Assembly: GCA_020855015.1 (NCBI GenBank)
Contig: JAHKLP010000089.1
Coordinates: 1 to 6,242, forward strand
Reading direction: 5' to 3'
DNA length: 6,242 nucleotides
Source: Methanobacterium sp.
Lineage (GTDB): Archaea; Methanobacteriota; Methanobacteria; Methanobacteriales; Methanobacteriaceae
Positions 6,121-6,242 of the stretch are shown here, one piece after another; within the stretch, counting starts at the first letter, position 1; the number at the start of each line of letters is the position of its first letter. The translations under genes were made by a program, and so were the position numbers. The notes below the pieces were generated by a model. The model did not search any database and was not told where the DNA came from. It worked only from the letters and a program-made list of their open reading frames with translations.

Positions 6121-6242
6121 TGAAAAAACTCTTTAATAACCTACATCAAAATATAATTTTAACATGAATTTAGTTTTTATATTACCCCAATTTACTCAAA
6201 CTTTTATTAAAATTAATAAAATCCTAATGTGATATATTGAAA

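Noticed and set aside
6164..6232. 22-codon ORF after the final TATA box
   Set aside because: No ribosome-binding site, very short, in AT-rich sequence; not supported.

Overview
The window looks like low-GC chromosomal DNA from a methanogenic archaeon, most likely a member of the Methanobacteriales (Methanobacterium-like). This rests on archaeal TATA-type promoter elements, GGAGG/GGTG ribosome-binding sites, a DUF4013-type membrane protein, a short archaeal-type hybrid cluster protein, and a regulator with the ArsR-HTH plus V4R architecture of the methanogen-specific MsvR family. No species can be named from the sequence alone.

Layout: (1) 1-586, + strand, the C-terminal two thirds of a thioredoxin reductase that runs in from the left edge. 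(2) 638-1486, + strand, an endonuclease IV-family DNA repair protein, 51 nt behind it. (3) 1690-1902, + strand, an orphan 70-residue acidic protein with its own TATA box and ribosome-binding site. (4) 1982-4811, - strand, a block that reads, in transcription order: hybrid cluster protein (hcp), a small cupin, a 65-residue six-cysteine protein, and an MsvR-like V4R regulator. A perfect hairpin over the hcp stop codon and a second promoter in front of the cupin suggest two transcripts, hcp alone and cupin/six-Cys/regulator. (5) 4812-5214, a long intergenic region holding the hcp leader, a 28-codon upstream ORF that overlaps hcp, a striking triple 16-bp inverted-repeat array next to a TATA box, and the promoter region of the next gene. 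(6) 5215-6057, + strand, a DUF4013-like integral membrane protein. (7) 6058-6242, non-coding, with a consensus TATA box pointing out of the window.

How the genes fit together: thioredoxin reductase (thiol redox balance), endonuclease IV (repair of abasic/oxidised DNA), Hcp (NO/hydroxylamine reduction or nitrosative-stress defence) and a cysteine-rich V4R redox regulator form a plausible oxidative/nitrosative-stress neighbourhood. The most interesting part is the hcp control region. Three phased copies of TTCTA-N6-T(C/A)GAA, enclosed by an 11-bp outer dyad, sit immediately downstream of the likely TATA box, as expected for a repressor-type operator; the nearby MsvR-like protein is the natural candidate to bind it. 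Between this operator and hcp lies a small basic ORF with its own good Shine-Dalgarno sequence that overlaps the hcp ribosome-binding site and start, suggesting an additional translational layer of control.
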